Below, piece after piece: positions 26,501-37,720 of a stretch of 64,000 nucleotides of DNA. The stretch lies in NCBI RefSeq assembly GCF_020085105.1, contig NC_058042.1:16910001-16974000 (forward strand), given 5' to 3'. The notes beneath the pieces are model-generated. The model saw only the letters and a program-made list of their open reading frames with translations, ran no database searches and had not been told where the DNA came from. The position numbers were made by a program, and so were the translations under genes. The stretch is from Siniperca chuatsi. Its lineage: Eukaryota > Chordata > Actinopteri > Centrarchiformes > Sinipercidae. Position 1 is the first letter of the stretch. Each line of letters begins with the position of its first letter.

Positions 26501-26654
26501 GTTTGTTAAGACCTCCAAAACCTGCCAGTATCACAGCTCGCATTTCTTTGGCATCGCCGGACGATTCCACGTTTTCTGTTTCTTTCCCCACATTTTTGTC
26601 TATCATGTACTCGGTTTCCTCTGTCATATCTGTTCCTTCTGTAACGTTAGCCAT
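14623..26654 (-). CDS. vat1l: VAT1L, complete nine-exon gene
   Basis: Synaptic vesicle membrane protein VAT-1 homolog-like, a member of the zinc-free quinone-oxidoreductase branch of the MDR superfamily; the substrate is not established. Exons, 5' to 3': 26434-26654, 25667-25796, 25272-25487, 24702-24844, 22809-22912, 20612-20667, 20246-20440, 15107-15190, 14623-14721. All phases join and give 415 codons; human has 419 by memory. Landmarks are the N-terminal MRAVILAGFGGLNKLRV, the catalytic-fold GLNFLDLMVRQGTIDNPP, the NAD(P)-binding HSAGGGVGQAVAQ across the exon 3/4 joint, VDIVLDCLCG and an acidic tail ending KERMPFIH. The last exon begins at a phase-0 acceptor, CTAG|ATGGCC. Introns carry several transposons (see 18219, 21030, 23035) and the (CA)24 tract at 20494. 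The VAT1L assignment over VAT1 rests on the N-terminal and tail matches. Confidence 0.96.
15191..20245 (-). other. VAT1L intron 7
   Basis: A 5-kb intron. It holds a palindromic MITE at 18219-18430 and otherwise no recognised feature. Open frames at 16307-17076, 17513-18200 and 19807-20195 have no family resemblance and lack codon or splice support. Confidence 0.75.
18219..18430. mobile_element. palindromic MITE, CCTTTTTCACAG family
   Basis: The left end, CCTTTTTCACAGCAGGCATT, faces an inverted right end (AATGTCTGATGTAAAAAAGG in plus orientation), with inner arms AAAGCAGGAAAAAGCACAGGTG and its imperfect complement. No coding capacity. It is related to the pair at 34520-35019. Confidence 0.7.
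20494..20541. repeat. (TG)24 microsatellite in VAT1L intron 6
   Basis: A perfect 48-bp dinucleotide tract, read as (CA)24 on the transcribed strand. It sits about 70 nt downstream of the exon 6 donor in an intron of only 171 nt (20441-20611). Confidence 0.97.
21235..22390 (+). mobile_element. non-autonomous Tc1/IS630-like transposon
   Basis: The terminal inverted repeats TACAGTTTTTCTCAATTGCT (21235 on) and their complement ending at 22390 match over 22 bp, then ACAC after one mismatch. TA at each tip fits the Tc1/mariner target. The 1156-bp element keeps only the N-terminal helix-turn-helix coding exon (21562-21780), so it cannot make transposase. It is inserted into the MITE at 21030-22664 and is therefore younger than it. 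Confidence 0.8.
21562..21780 (+). pseudogene. transposase N-terminal fragment (HTH region)
   Basis: A 72-codon open frame with a basic arm (RGRVCVRGGRGGQRRPRT) followed by a paired-like helix-turn-helix segment (ISDEIRATVIDHVFVHGMSM, REAGQRVQPNISRFTVST). It resembles IS630/Tc1-type transposases annotated in many fish. It ends EENR, and at that point the DNA reads AACAG|GTAATTAC, a good splice donor. The original gene was probably spliced there and the catalytic DDE exon deleted. Confidence 0.65.
22913..24701 (-). other. VAT1L intron 4
   Basis: Contains a dispersed repeat at 23035-23315; no exon recognised. A GC-richer patch at 24370-24480 gives overlapping open frames on both strands but none resembles a protein family. 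Confidence 0.7.
23035..23315 (+). repeat. dispersed fish repeat, TAATCGACTAATCG family
   Basis: Includes GAAAATTAGTTGCAGCCCTA and the end AATCGACTAATCGTTTCAGC. Related copies lie at 52945-53226 and 63385-63585. It is probably a non-autonomous DNA transposon; the hAT assignment is a guess. Confidence 0.6.
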
Positions 26655-27149
26655 GTCGGAGACCTGCTGCTCTGCCTCTCCGCTCCGCCTCTGGGTTCAG
26701 AGTGATGTGTGCAGCCTGTGCACAGACCGGCGCTGTGTGGATGCTTATCCACAGTGGAGCCTGAACAGTTTTATTCAATCATGCGGAATTTAAGTTCTAA
26801 ATAATCAAATTTTTTCCCATTCAAGTCACAGAGATGCTGATTAATTCAACTAAAGTTTGCCATTTCAAGAATCTATAATATAATTCATTGCCTTTGCTTA
26901 CAGCGGGCTAAAGTATGAATTGCACCATCTGCTGGTGAAGTGTGTACAAAACTTTATCTATGTTAAAGTCTTTTTTAAATTCATCTTGTTATTTTTTATT
27001 GATTTAGTTATAACAGTGTACAAACAATCAGTCATATCAGTTCATTTAACAAAAAAAAGAGAAAGAAATAATTGCTACATCAGAAAGGGATATAATACAA
27101 AAAAGGAAATTAAGATTCATTTTGGTGACAGACTTCTCCAGACAAATAT
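26655..27149. promoter_or_regulatory. VAT1L upstream region
   Basis: Directly upstream of the VAT1L start. The first 100 bases are somewhat GC-rich, then AT-rich. No TATA box or defined site that I can support. Confidence 0.35.
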
Positions 27150-28740
27150 CTCTGAGTGAATTTTAATTATAGACATGCATTTCTTATTTGTTACATATTG
27201 AAGAGACTCAAAACAACATTCAGTTTCAGTTAGAAACAACTTAAAAGATGGAGCTGAATAAAAGCTTTAACAGCTTTATGAATATGACATTTCCCTAATA
27301 AAAAGTTAACAATAGTGCATAATTTGTTATTATTACATTCAAAATAAGTGATGCTATATTTCCCTTCAATGATAATTGCATGTGTCATTTTGCACAATAT
27401 ATAATTCTCAAAATCTTTCCAAAATGTAATACAATCTGGGCAACCATAGAACAGATGAGTTATACATACATTTGTCAGCAGCATCTGGAAATCTTGAAAT
27501 ATACATGTTTGTTGGATATATTCTGTGTAATATTTTCAGATGTATTTCTCTAATTTTGTTAGTGATGCAGAATCTAAAAGAAATAAGCCATGCCTTGTGC
27601 CAGTTAATGTCTGTAAAATGAGATTTCCAAAAAGGTTTTCCACGTGGTTTTATTTTTTTTTAGTATTGTAGAGACATTTTCTAATATGTTTGTTGGTGCT
27701 TCTGTTGCTCATTATATCAGTACCATTTATATAAAGAGTACATATATTTGGTATGGAATTGATTACAGTTGATTACAAGGTATTGATTACATATTGATAA
27801 GAAATGCTTTCTCTTTAAAAAATATAAACATAGTTAAGTGGTTGACCATTAGAATCAAATAAGTCCTTTAAGAAGATGATGTTTCTGTCAACCCAATTTT
27901 GTAAATAAAGTGACTTGTTCCTTTTAGTAATACATTCATTGTTTCATTTGATAGACTTGTGTGGAGAAAAGTTATGTGAATAACACAGTTTCCATGCCAT
28001 AAGAGCTTGTTGATAGAATTTGGATAGTTTTACCAGTAACTTGGTAATTACACATCAATAAAAAATGAAGGCCTCCTGCTTCTTTAAATATGTTATGTGG
28101 AAGGAAACACCACAATGAGTTAAGTGCTTTTAACATTATTTTATCCATTTTACGTTAAAGGTATTATTCAGGTCCATTGGTCCTAGTCCAATAATTCAAA
28201 TCCTCCCTCAGCTTTGGATCCAGAAACACTGCTTTCTTTAGATGACGGTGCTTATTTTTCCACACAAAGTTCGTAAATATGTTATTTATGTCTTTACACT
28301 TTGAGTCCTGAACATTGAGGGAAAGGTCTGGGTAGACAAATCTTGAGACTCCTTCAGCTTTAGACAAAAGAACCCTTCCTAAGATTGATAGATCTCTTTG
28401 AAGCCATAAGTTCAATATTGTTTTAGTCTTTTTCAGGAGGAGAAGTTAAGCTGTTGGCGCTCCAAGAAGTACTTGCTGGCATGAATACCTAGATATTTAA
28501 CACATTTCTAAACAGGTATATTACATAAAGTTTTTTCCTCAGTCTGATACAAATATAAAATTTCACATTTAGATTAATTGAGTTTTAAACCTGATGCAGC
28601 CGAAAACTGGTCTATTGGGGATATAATCTGACGTTTATCTCTTAGAAATAGTGCTGTATCATCAGCTAACTGGGTATCTATATAACTGTCTGATAATGCA
28701 ACGCATGCATCCATGATGCAACCAAAATCCTTCAACAAGT
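27150..28740 (-). mobile_element. decayed L1-type LINE, ORF2 3' half
   Basis: Minus-strand fragments in order: a reverse transcriptase segment LADDTALFLRDKRQ (28640-28690), PIDQFSAASGLKLN, VKYLGIHASKYFLERQ (28455-28500), then NLWLQRDLSILGRVLLSKAE with NNIFTNFVWKNKHRHLKK (28164-28415), and a far 3' part with FYGCPDCITFWKDFE and LLGKCHIHKAVKAF (27230-27484). The order and motifs match fish L1 ORF2. Frameshifts and stops separate the pieces, so it is inactive, and the 5' part is missing. Confidence 0.85.
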
Positions 28741-30238
28741 GTGGTGCCTTCAGGTGCGCTTGGAAATATAGGTTAAGCGTCCTACACCCTATTCCCTCCC
28801 CTCCAAGTTTCTGCCATGTCCTGTCAAAGGTGCTTGGCAGGTAGCGGTTAGCTTACTTATTGATGCTTTAATGAATTGAAAAAAACCCTGACGGATGAAA
28901 GCTGTGGTGCAGCTTATTATGTCTAATATGCTGAGCAGCATACAGTGGATTTAACTTTATTTTTTCTGAAAACAGCTACCTGCTGCTGCTGGAGAGAGCC
29001 AAGAGAGTAACCATTCAGTAAATCTGCCACTGAAATTTGCAAGTGAAAAAAAAACGTAAAATCAAACCAAGGAGCTAAAAGGGGCTAAAAAAAGATAGCA
29101 GTGCAGATTTGGGTGATAACTTATGGCTTCTTGGGTTTATCTCTGCCACCAAATACTTTCACATTATACAGCCATTTTATTTGTTAATATAAAATATTGA
29201 TTAGTGAGTTTAGACTTTTTGATGTAGTGGTTTTGTCACACTGGAGGCTTCAAAAGTCCCATCACCTTATCCATGGTCAGTAGAGCCTGAACCAAACTAG
29301 ATTTTTTTAAAACAATACTTATATATATTCATATCTATACATTTATACAAGAATCCTTGTTTAAATTTAGTTCGTAAAGAATTATGACCATCATATACTG
29401 AGCTGCTGAAAAGTAAACTTGTCAGTGGTCTCTGTTGGACAAAGTATGGTGACACAGTTTCTATATTAGTTCAAACATATCTTTGGCATTTATATACTGC
29501 AGTTTCTTGTTATTTATCAGCCAACATATGTGCAGATACCAATAATATGTCAGCTGATACATCAGCCTGTCCAATATATTAGTCAAGCTTTAATGCTCAG
29601 AACACTTAGGCCTAGTTGAAGTTTCTTTGAGGCTTCGTCTTTGGTCAACAACTTTAATATTGCTCAACTGTTTGTTCCATTGCTTTAAGAGGAGGTGGGA
29701 AAAGTAATTATTGTTGAGGCTCTTAGTTTGCAAGTGTTAACTTGTTTTGTTTTTTTCCCCAAAGATTGCAAAATTTTCCCTGATCTCCAACAGCAGCACA
29801 ATGTTTCTATTTTCAGTATTCATATTTAATACAACTTTTATACATTTATAATTGAATAACCAATAAAATTGAGGCCAAGTATCTCATGGTTCTTACGTAC
29901 CAAGAATAATTTAACTAGATGTAGTAATTGATTTTAGTATTACAATGTGCATTTTGTTTGTAAACTTGATTGTAAAATGGTTTTTAATCACAAGCGTCCA
30001 TAGTCAATCAAGTAAGTAAGTGTGTGGGGGAAAGCAGCTGCTTTTTATTGCAACTTGTATTATCAGTGCATAGGTAGTATTAATACAAGGTCCATGTACA
30101 ATCCAATGGTCAGTAATCAATTTAAAAATCAATCAACTTTCATAGGACAGCAACAAAGAAATTGTGATACCAGTGTCAGTGACATTGCAAAATAAAAGAA
30201 GGGTCTGTAGCAATTCTCCAATATTCAGGATGGTTGTG
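28741..30238. other. intergenic, left of BOLA3
   Basis: AT-rich, no gene seen. A dispersed repeat lies at about 29380-29600, with a related copy near 58380-58560. Confidence 0.6.
29380..29600 (+). repeat. dispersed repeat, first copy
   Basis: Shares AAACATATCTTTGGCATTTA, then TATCAGCCAACATATGTGCA, with diverged equivalents near 58470-58530. Family unknown. Confidence 0.5.
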
Positions 30239-30244
30239 TTTATT
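30239..30244 (-). terminator. candidate BOLA3 poly(A) signal
   Basis: AATAAA on the minus strand, about 370 bases past the BOLA3 stop. Usage is not proven. Confidence 0.35.
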
Positions 30245-30615
30245 ACTTCCTCGACTGCTTACCACTACACCAGCATCATTATCAACCCTGAGAAGACCCT
30301 CAATTGGGAAGGAACCTACATGACTTGACATTTAGCATTTTACCAAGTCATTTTGTGCGTATTGTAGCCTGTTTTATATATTATCTCAGAGCAGAAGACA
30401 TCTTAGTAGTTAAAAAAAAAAAAAAATAACTTAGTGTAATCTTACATTTCTTACACATTTCACACTGTTAATGTCCCTCTGCAATTCTGCCACTGGCACA
30501 TTAACAAGTATCAAGGAATTAATTTACTACACAGTATCCTCTTTAAAACTGTACATTCATAATAGATAGGGTGAACAAAGGAAAAGGGTGTGTGTCAACA
30601 GTGGAAGGACTTTCT

Positions 30616-31774
30616 CTAATGTTTTGGAACATCAGTGAATATTCGCAGTCCATGCATCCCTTGAATCTCATCCTTGAGCGCCTGTGGAGGACAAAACACA
30701 ACAGCTAATGAATAAAATTCAACTTGTACAAGTATAAACATCTGCAAGGGTTTCATAAACATGTCCAAACCAAGTATACGTTTCAGTACAATTAATAAAT
30801 AAAACAAAAGACAAATTTGAACTGTACAATATGCCATAGCTTTGTACTATTCATTATTTGCCACAGGCAATATGCTGGGCTGACTGTTATTATGATTTAC
30901 CTGATTGACTAATTGGTGTTGTTGAACAGTCCTTTTTCCTTTGAACTCACTGGACTCTATATGGATCTCATACATGGCCCCACAACCACCTGAGCACAGC
31001 ACAGGATCACACAAACAACACTGTCATTTCCCAAGTGTACAGTATGCGGCAACCATCTGGTTTCTACACAACAATAAGAGCAGATCTACATAATAATCAC
31101 TGTGATGTCTATATTTTAGATGCATTGAACATCTGTAATATATCCATTTGATGGAATGGTGCAGCCAGAAACACAAAAGCAGTCTTGGGTTTGAACATTT
31201 CATTCAGTCATAACTTCAGTGAAGCGCTGGGACAAGCTCATACAGAATAAACATGTAATTGCCAGTTTATCATGTACACTTAGGAGGAAACAATAGGGGC
31301 AAACTGGATGTTAAGGGACGCTCTACTCCACCTAAAAATAAGCTTCGCTAGTACACTTCACTGAAGTTTCTGCATCCAGAATGGATGTGGTGTAATCCTA
31401 AATAACGTGTGAATCTCCATAACTTGATGCAGACAGTCACCTGATAGATCTGTTTACCTGATATATCCACAACTTTGAGCGACGAGGCTAACGGAAACTT
31501 CTCCTTCAGTACCGTTTCGATGCGGACCTCTCCGTCTGTTTGCGTGGACAGACATCTCTGCACATGGCCAGAAACAACAACCTGAGGAGACAGAAACGAC
31601 GATCGATGAGCTGCGTCAAGTTTAGCAAACTGCTGTTTACATTCATTCAGCATCACAAATTGACTGTCGTCTGAACTGGAGCGAGGACTGTTAAGGTGTA
31701 TTTACTGGATTACTGCGAAGAACCCGGAGAGCAGAGATCATAGTGGTGGTCAAGCTCCGTTTACAAGCCAACAT
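30616..31774 (-). CDS. bola3: BOLA3, complete four-exon gene
   Basis: BolA-family mitochondrial protein needed, with GLRX5 and NFU1, to place 4Fe-4S clusters into lipoate synthase and respiratory enzymes. Exons: 31706-31774, 31458-31581, 30901-30989, 30616-30681, all phases joining to 115 codons (human 107 by memory). Exon 1 gives a basic, hydroxylated N-terminus ([20 protein letters not shown]) suited to mitochondrial import; a second ATG at codon 12 is an alternative start. Family signatures are [39 protein letters not shown] with the conserved cysteine, [18 protein letters not shown] and the C-terminal [13 protein letters not shown] with the conserved histidine. BOLA1 and BOLA2 differ in the N-terminus and the GGCGAMYE segment. 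The gene is intact. Confidence 0.95.
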
Positions 31775-31871
31775 TGTGAAGCTGTGGCGTCTGTTGACTC
31801 ATGGGACGTTTATTAAATCCACAATGGTTACTCAACAAGTCATGTCCTCAGACAGCTTCGTCCCAGTAATA

Positions 31872-31897
31872 TGACGTCAGACATCCGGGTACGTCAC
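31872..31897. promoter_or_regulatory. CRE pair and ETS-like site upstream of BOLA3
   Basis: A perfect CRE palindrome, TGACGTCA (31872-31879), is followed by an ETS-like ACATCCGG and a second ACGTCAC half-site, all about 100-125 bases upstream of the BOLA3 ATG. CREB/ATF and ETS sites are common in promoters of mitochondrial genes. Function here is inferred from position only. Confidence 0.5.
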
Positions 31898-32249
31898 GGG
31901 CCGATTTTTTTTCATAATAAAAATCGCAAAACGTACATAATAAATAACAAACAAATATATAATAACCACTAAGAAGAAAACCTGAAATGAATACGAACAT
32001 TTTTTGTCAGGTAAAATGTTAATAGTAGTATTTCGAATCCCAGAATGGTGTGTGTTTTCCATGTTTCATATACAGTATAATTTTGACCCGTAAAAACAAT
32101 AAGAGTCATGATATGTCATATACGAAACATTCAGGGATATTATGAATTATTAATAATGTAAAAAAAATGTATATAATCTGATAGTGACTGTACACTGACT
32201 GTACATAAACATATGAGAGACAAAGGTGCTAAGTCTAAAAACTGTTACT

Positions 32250-33960
32250 GTGAATTATAATAATAACTTTATTTATAACTTTTTATATTGCACTTTTCAA
32301 AAACAGAGTTACAAAGTGCTGTGCAAACATAAAAGAGAGCAAAGCAATGAAAGACATGGGGAAAAGAGTCAGAGTGTCAGTTAGCAAAGCAAGTATTACA
32401 GGGGCAATTACAAATGTGAATGTAAAAACAATAAAATGAACAAAGAGGCAAAAAGTAAATAAATAAGTAAAAACCGAAATAGAACAAAGATAAAAGCCTC
32501 AGAATCAAGAATTAAATGCAACTTTCTGCAAGTGTGTTTTGTGGAGTGATTTAAAGTATGGGGGCTGTAACAGCAAATGCACAGTCATCCTTTAGTTTTT
32601 AGCCATGACTTTGGAACGGATAACAGAGTTTTGCCTGCGGATCTCAGGCAACGTGTTTGGTCATAAGGAGAGAGTAGCTCGGAGATATAAAGAGGTGCCA
32701 AACCAGACAGGGCCTTAAAAGTAATTTTAAAATCGATTCTAAAAGACATGGGGAACCAATGTAAAGAAGCTAAAATAGATGTAATATGGTAAATTTTTTT
32801 GACGTCAGATTTGGTGTCATTAAGCTGGAGAAAGTTGTCAGACATCAAACTTTTAATGTCTGCTAAGCAATTATGATGGGTTTGTAGGCTGGTTTTGTCA
32901 TTAGGTTTGATCGGCAGGTAGAGTTGTGTGTCGTCCCAGAGGGAGCATGCAACGGGAGAAAAGGATGGGACCTAAAATTGAACCCTGGGGGATGACACAG
33001 AATTGCCTATACTAACAAAGAAGTGTCTACCAGTTAAATAGGAGGTGAACCACTTAAGGGCAACACCATAGATGCCTATGCGGTTCTCCAGATGGTTTAA
33101 GAGGACAGTGTGATCAATGGTGTCGAAGGCATAGCTCAAGTCCAGGAGGACCAGGAAGTTACCTGAATCAGCAGCCAACAGGAGCTCATTGCTCACCCTC
33201 AGGATGACAGTTTCTGTGCTGTGAAGGGGATGGAAACATAATTGAAAATATTCTAAGAGATTGTTACTACTGAGAAGAGTGATCAGCTGGTGAAATACAA
33301 CTTTTTCAACAACTTTGGAAAGTAATGGGATTTTGGAGATTGGTCTGTTGTTGTTAAGAGCTGTGGGGTCTATGTTCAGCTTTTTAAGGAGGGGAGAGAC
33401 AAAAGCAGTTTTAAAATAGGTGGGAAAAGACCCAGGGTTCAGGGAGCTGTTAATAGACAAAATGTGAGGGCCAATGGTGGGGAGAACCTCCTTTTAAAAA
33501 TGTTGGTAAAATGTCCAAGGGGCAGATAGAGGACTTCATGTTATTCATTATTTTCGTCAGAGTTTCAAAGGAAATTTGAAGGAGGAGAGGTAGCCAATGG
33601 GGTGGGTTCTACTAATCTCCTAGATTTAGGAGCTCCCACGAGAGGTTGACGGCTGTTGAACGTTTATCTGATGGAATCGACTTGTCTTTAAAATGGGTTA
33701 AAAACCGGTTGCAAAGTTCAGGAGAAGCGTACTTGTCTGAGAGGCACCAACAACACGGTCAATAGTCCTAAACAGGATCCTAGAATTATGGTAGTTGCTG
33801 GAGATCAGAGTGGAGAAATATTTCGCTCTTGCATCTTTAACTGCAGCATTATAATCCCTCATGCAACCTTTAAGAATTTGGTGGAACACCTGTAATTTAG
33901 TGGATTTTCACTTGCGCTCAATTTTCTGAGCTGTCTTCTAAGCTTATGAGTAGGTTCATT
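32250..33960 (-). mobile_element. L2/CR1-clade LINE remnant (reverse transcriptase)
   Basis: The minus strand encodes RT parts in order: LKKLNIDPTALNNNRPISKI, PLLSKVVEKVVFHQL, HSTETVILRVSNELLLAADS, the box-A-like LLDLSYAFDTIDHTVLLNHL, ALKWFTSYLTGRHF (32972-33460), then after a gap HITSILASLHWFPMSFRIDF and the RCLRSAGKTLLSVPKS tail (32585-32848). This order is that of L2-like LINEs in fish. The SYAFDT box replaces the more usual SAAFDT. The YADD box falls in the missing middle, and stops break the frame, so it is dead. The region near 32250-32320 may be its 3' tail. Confidence 0.82.
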
Positions 33961-34519
33961 CAGCCAGGGAGAACATTTGTTAGATGGGTGGGTGTGGAAT
34001 TTACTTTGAAGTAGCCAAACAGATGCTATTGAAATTATTTAGCTGATCAACGGTGGGTAGATGAGTAGCTAGGGCAGTGGCAGAGGAGAGAAAGGCCTGG
34101 CAATTGAAGGGTTAAAGATGCGCGAGCGGGTTGGGGCAGACAGCTTACTTGGAGGAGGGGCAGAAAGTAGATTTTAAAAAATGCTAAAATAGTCAGAAAT
34201 ACACACGTCAATAGTTTCTAGATCAACAATATTTACACCAAAGGTCAGCATAAATGATTAGCATTTATTCCATGGCAAGTAGATTTTCTATGGACTGCGT
34301 TACCAGGCTCAGCAGGTGGCAAGTGAAAGGTCTTTTTATATCTCCCAAAAACCTTGCAACACTGTCATTTGCTCCTGTTAAAATTTCTTCTTTATTATAT
34401 GAAGAATGTGCAATGTTTGTGCCCAGATTGGCTGTTTGTCAGATACTGAAGAGACAAAATACACAAAACATTGCCTGTTCAAATGCAAAGTAAACAAATT
34501 GTCCAGCCTATGAGCTAAT

Positions 34520-35019
34520 AGATCTTTTTTACAGCAGACATTTTAACTTATCGTAGCAGGTTAAACACAGGTGGAACTAATAACCATAACGATGGCTCAG
34601 TTCCAATAATTATATTATGTAAGTTATTCCAGTGGGCCGACATGTATAATAGGCCTTTTTCACAGAAGACATTTTGACTTCACACAGTAGGAAAAGCACG
34701 TGTTACTGCTAACATTAACAATGGCTCTATTCTGTTCACGTGTACCAGTAAGCCATGACAGTGTGATAGTGAGCCAGCATGCACAATGCCAGGACTCTGA
34801 AACTGAAGCAGCTAATTGGAATTCAGCAATCATTAATTTTATTAGTAACACCTCTCCTGCTGTGAAATGTCAAAATGTCTTCTGTGAAAAAGGCCTAAAC
34901 CAGAACCCTGGAGGTGGCATACCTAAATTAAATGCAGTTGTTATTATGTTATTAATAACCCCTGTGCTTTTCCTACTATGACATGTCAAAATGTCTGCCA
35001 TGTAAAAGGACTATTGATC
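34520..35019. mobile_element. outer palindromic MITE, interrupted
   Basis: The left arm (GATCTTTTTTACAGCAGACA, then TAGCAGGTTAAACACAGGTG) and right arm (GTGCTTTTCCTACTATGACA, AATGTCTGCCATGTAAAAGG) are inverted relatives. A second, better-preserved MITE is inserted at 34651-34896. No coding capacity. Confidence 0.65.
34651..34896. mobile_element. inner palindromic MITE with perfect 27-bp ends
   Basis: Bases 34651-34677 and 34870-34896 are exact reverse complements (27 bp), starting AGGCCTTTTTCACAGAAGAC. Inside, a second imperfect arm pair continues (CACACAGTAGGAAAAGCACG against its complement). The perfect ends suggest a fairly recent insertion into the older relative around it. Confidence 0.8.
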
Positions 35020-35453
35020 TTTCCATACAGGCGAATTCATCATCGTAATAACATTTTAACAAATTATTTTAAAATGTTTAGTTAGGGAGTTAACCCCACC
35101 ACCTTTTAGCTTTAATGTTTTTTGGTTCAACCTTCCATATCAGTCTGAACAACAGGCCCATGTGACAGTTGAAGCCTCTGGCTCCTTTTAAAGTTCAGAT
35201 TGACATTTTCATGGTAGGAACAGGTCTGAACGAGAAGCTTATCTCGCTCTGCAGGTTGTGGACCCTTACATGAATGGAGGCAGAGAAGCAATTAGTGGCT
35301 GTTGACAGTGGGCTCTAGTTGCCTTTTCACTACAGGCCTGAGCTTTGTTTGTGCACAAGAATTATGAGCACAACACAAAGCTAAGTTGCTGACGTCAGTA
35401 CCCTTTAAAGACATGATGTTACCAGAGAGTCTGAACAGTGTGCAGGTGCAGAG

Positions 35454-37720
35454 ATGGAAAGCATCACTTTCCCCACACTAACTTTGATGGTTCTCTTCCT
35501 CAGCTGGACTTGCTGTGCTGAGGAGGATACAGAGGCTCTCTCCTGCCCAGAATACCAGGAGAGTTTTGACGGCTCTTGCTACGAGTTTGTGGGTCTGCAG
35601 CAATCCTTCCTCAGTGCCCAGGGATGGTGTGAGCGAGGCGGAGGACACCTGGCCTTCATCCTGAATGATGAAACACAGCAGTTCCTTCAGAAGCACCTGG
35701 AGCCGGGGAAGGACTGGTGGCTTGGGCTGGCACCTGCAGCTCCAAACCTCACGCTCGACTCTGCTGCCACTGACGGTGAGACGGCATGTGGACAGGGGAA
35801 CCAGAGTAGACACTGCATGACTTAATGGTTTTATGTAGATTTTTAGTGAGTTTACATGTATTTCAGTGCTATGATATAGGGCAGCTGTGAGATTATTCAT
35901 AAAAGCTTGGAAATTTCTCTGAAACCAACCATTTCAGTAACTATAAAAGTACTTTGCTGCATATACGAACAACACATTTGATATATCTGTGATCAATGAT
36001 TATATCTAATAATTGAGTAAAAAATGTCAGAAATGAAGGTTCACCTCAGCTGCTATCTCATTAGGCAGCCTGCACGTCCATTGTATAGATCTGTATTGTG
36101 TTAGAAGACTGGCACATCTGGATATCTCCTTCAAGCAGCAGGTGTAAGGAGAGATATTTTTCATTCATTGGAACTTGTCAATAGGCTTCCTGTCAAGTGG
36201 CCTGATTTACAAATGTGTCTTTATTTCCCTTCTCAGAGAGTCTTTATCATTCATTCACCCAGCTTGTTTTATGATCCCTAAATTGCATCTTAACAATTAA
36301 CTTACCAGACAGAAAAGATATGGAGAACAGCCCTGTCTTAACATCTTCTGCAGCATTTTGCTTGAATAGCAGAATTTTAAATAGACGTTTGATCAAATTA
36401 AATAATTTTTTTGGTCCTTTCCCAGGTTTGCTTGCGTGGCTGGATGGCTCAGATGTTAGCTATAGTAACTGGGTGAACATGCCAGATGCACAAGCAGCCT
36501 GTGGACATATCCTGAGACATTCAGGCTTCCAATGGGAAGCTGCAGGGAACTGTAGCCAGGAGCTCAACTTCATTTGCCAGTTTGGTATGCACTCCTAAAT
36601 AAAACAACATATAGTATTAAACTTGTGTTGTGTTGGCTCCCCTTATATAATTCTTTTTTCCCCCTCAGATTCTGGGAGATCTATCGCATGTGATGGCCAA
36701 AATGCAACATTACAATGTGGTTCTGGTCAAGTTATAGAGATAGATGACAGCTTCTATGGTCGAAAAACAATTCACTACTGCCGATCCAAACTTACAGCTT
36801 CGCCCACATCCTCCCAAGAAGAGTGCAGCTGGATAGATGTGATAGATTCTGTAACAGGTATTATGAATTATTTTCAAGTTTTTATGTAAAATGTAGAGAA
36901 CCAGCCTTTTTTCTGTTCTGCAAACATAATACAAAAGTGTATGTATAAAAGATCTGGTTACTCCTCATGTACATTTACTATCTAGAATTTATTTACTTAA
37001 CTTGCTACCTGATACTTACGTATGAATGATGGAACATTTTGTTTAAAGGCATATGTGTGTTTACTGTAAGAATCTATGGGAACATATTTGGCTTTGTTAA
37101 AGCCGCTTTAACAAAAGGGCCAGATTAAATATACTAAAATCACCACAAACTATGTTTTTGTTTCATGCTTTGTGTCAAACACAAAAAACATGCCCTGTGA
37201 CTGCAGACAAAATGATTGCACTTCCAGAAAAGACATTAGGCTAATCCTCTCCTAGGAGCTGAATAGATGGGCTTTGGGGTAAATAAACATTCACATTCAT
37301 TTGGGATTAGTTGTGCTGGAGGAGGTCATGCAATTACTAAACATATTATTAACATAACATAATTAACATAATATTTGGTGTTTCTCCTTGTTGTTAACAC
37401 ATCTCTTTAAAGAGCTATTAAACTCTCATTAGAAGGTTATAGAAACACCAGCAAGATTATTTGAATTCAATAGGATGAACATTGAACAGGTTCATGCTTT
37501 TTAAACCTACTAAAGCAATATTTTCAAGGCTTCTCAATCAATAAATGTAAAAAATAATCCAGAAAATCTGCAACACATTGTCATTTACTTGATTTAAATG
37601 TCGTTCCAGCCCATTGCCACGGACTGCAGGCTTGCCAGGCTCCAGTGGACCTGAGCTCTTTTGGTGAACCATGCCCTGTGCTGGGGAGTTACCTGTCTGT
37701 AGAGTACCGCTGCAAACATG
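35454..37720 (+). other. PKD1L2 exons 1-4: signal peptide, C-type lectin, SUEL lectin
   Basis: Exons 35454-35775, 36426-36584, 36669-36857, 37610-37720. Residues 1-22 are the signal peptide and about 30-160 the C-type lectin domain (CPEYQESFDGSCYEF, WCERGGGHLAF, WWLGL, WLDGSDVSYSNW, NCSQELNFICQF). Residues 161-260 are the SUEL/galactose-binding domain (ATLQCGSGQVIEIDDSFYGR, CSWIDV, CPVLGSYLSVEYRC), split over two exons. Both domains keep their paired cysteines. Ligands are unknown. Confidence 0.92.

Noticed and set aside
35478-35900. 140-codon minus-strand open frame
   Set aside because: Antisense shadow of PKD1L2 exon 1.
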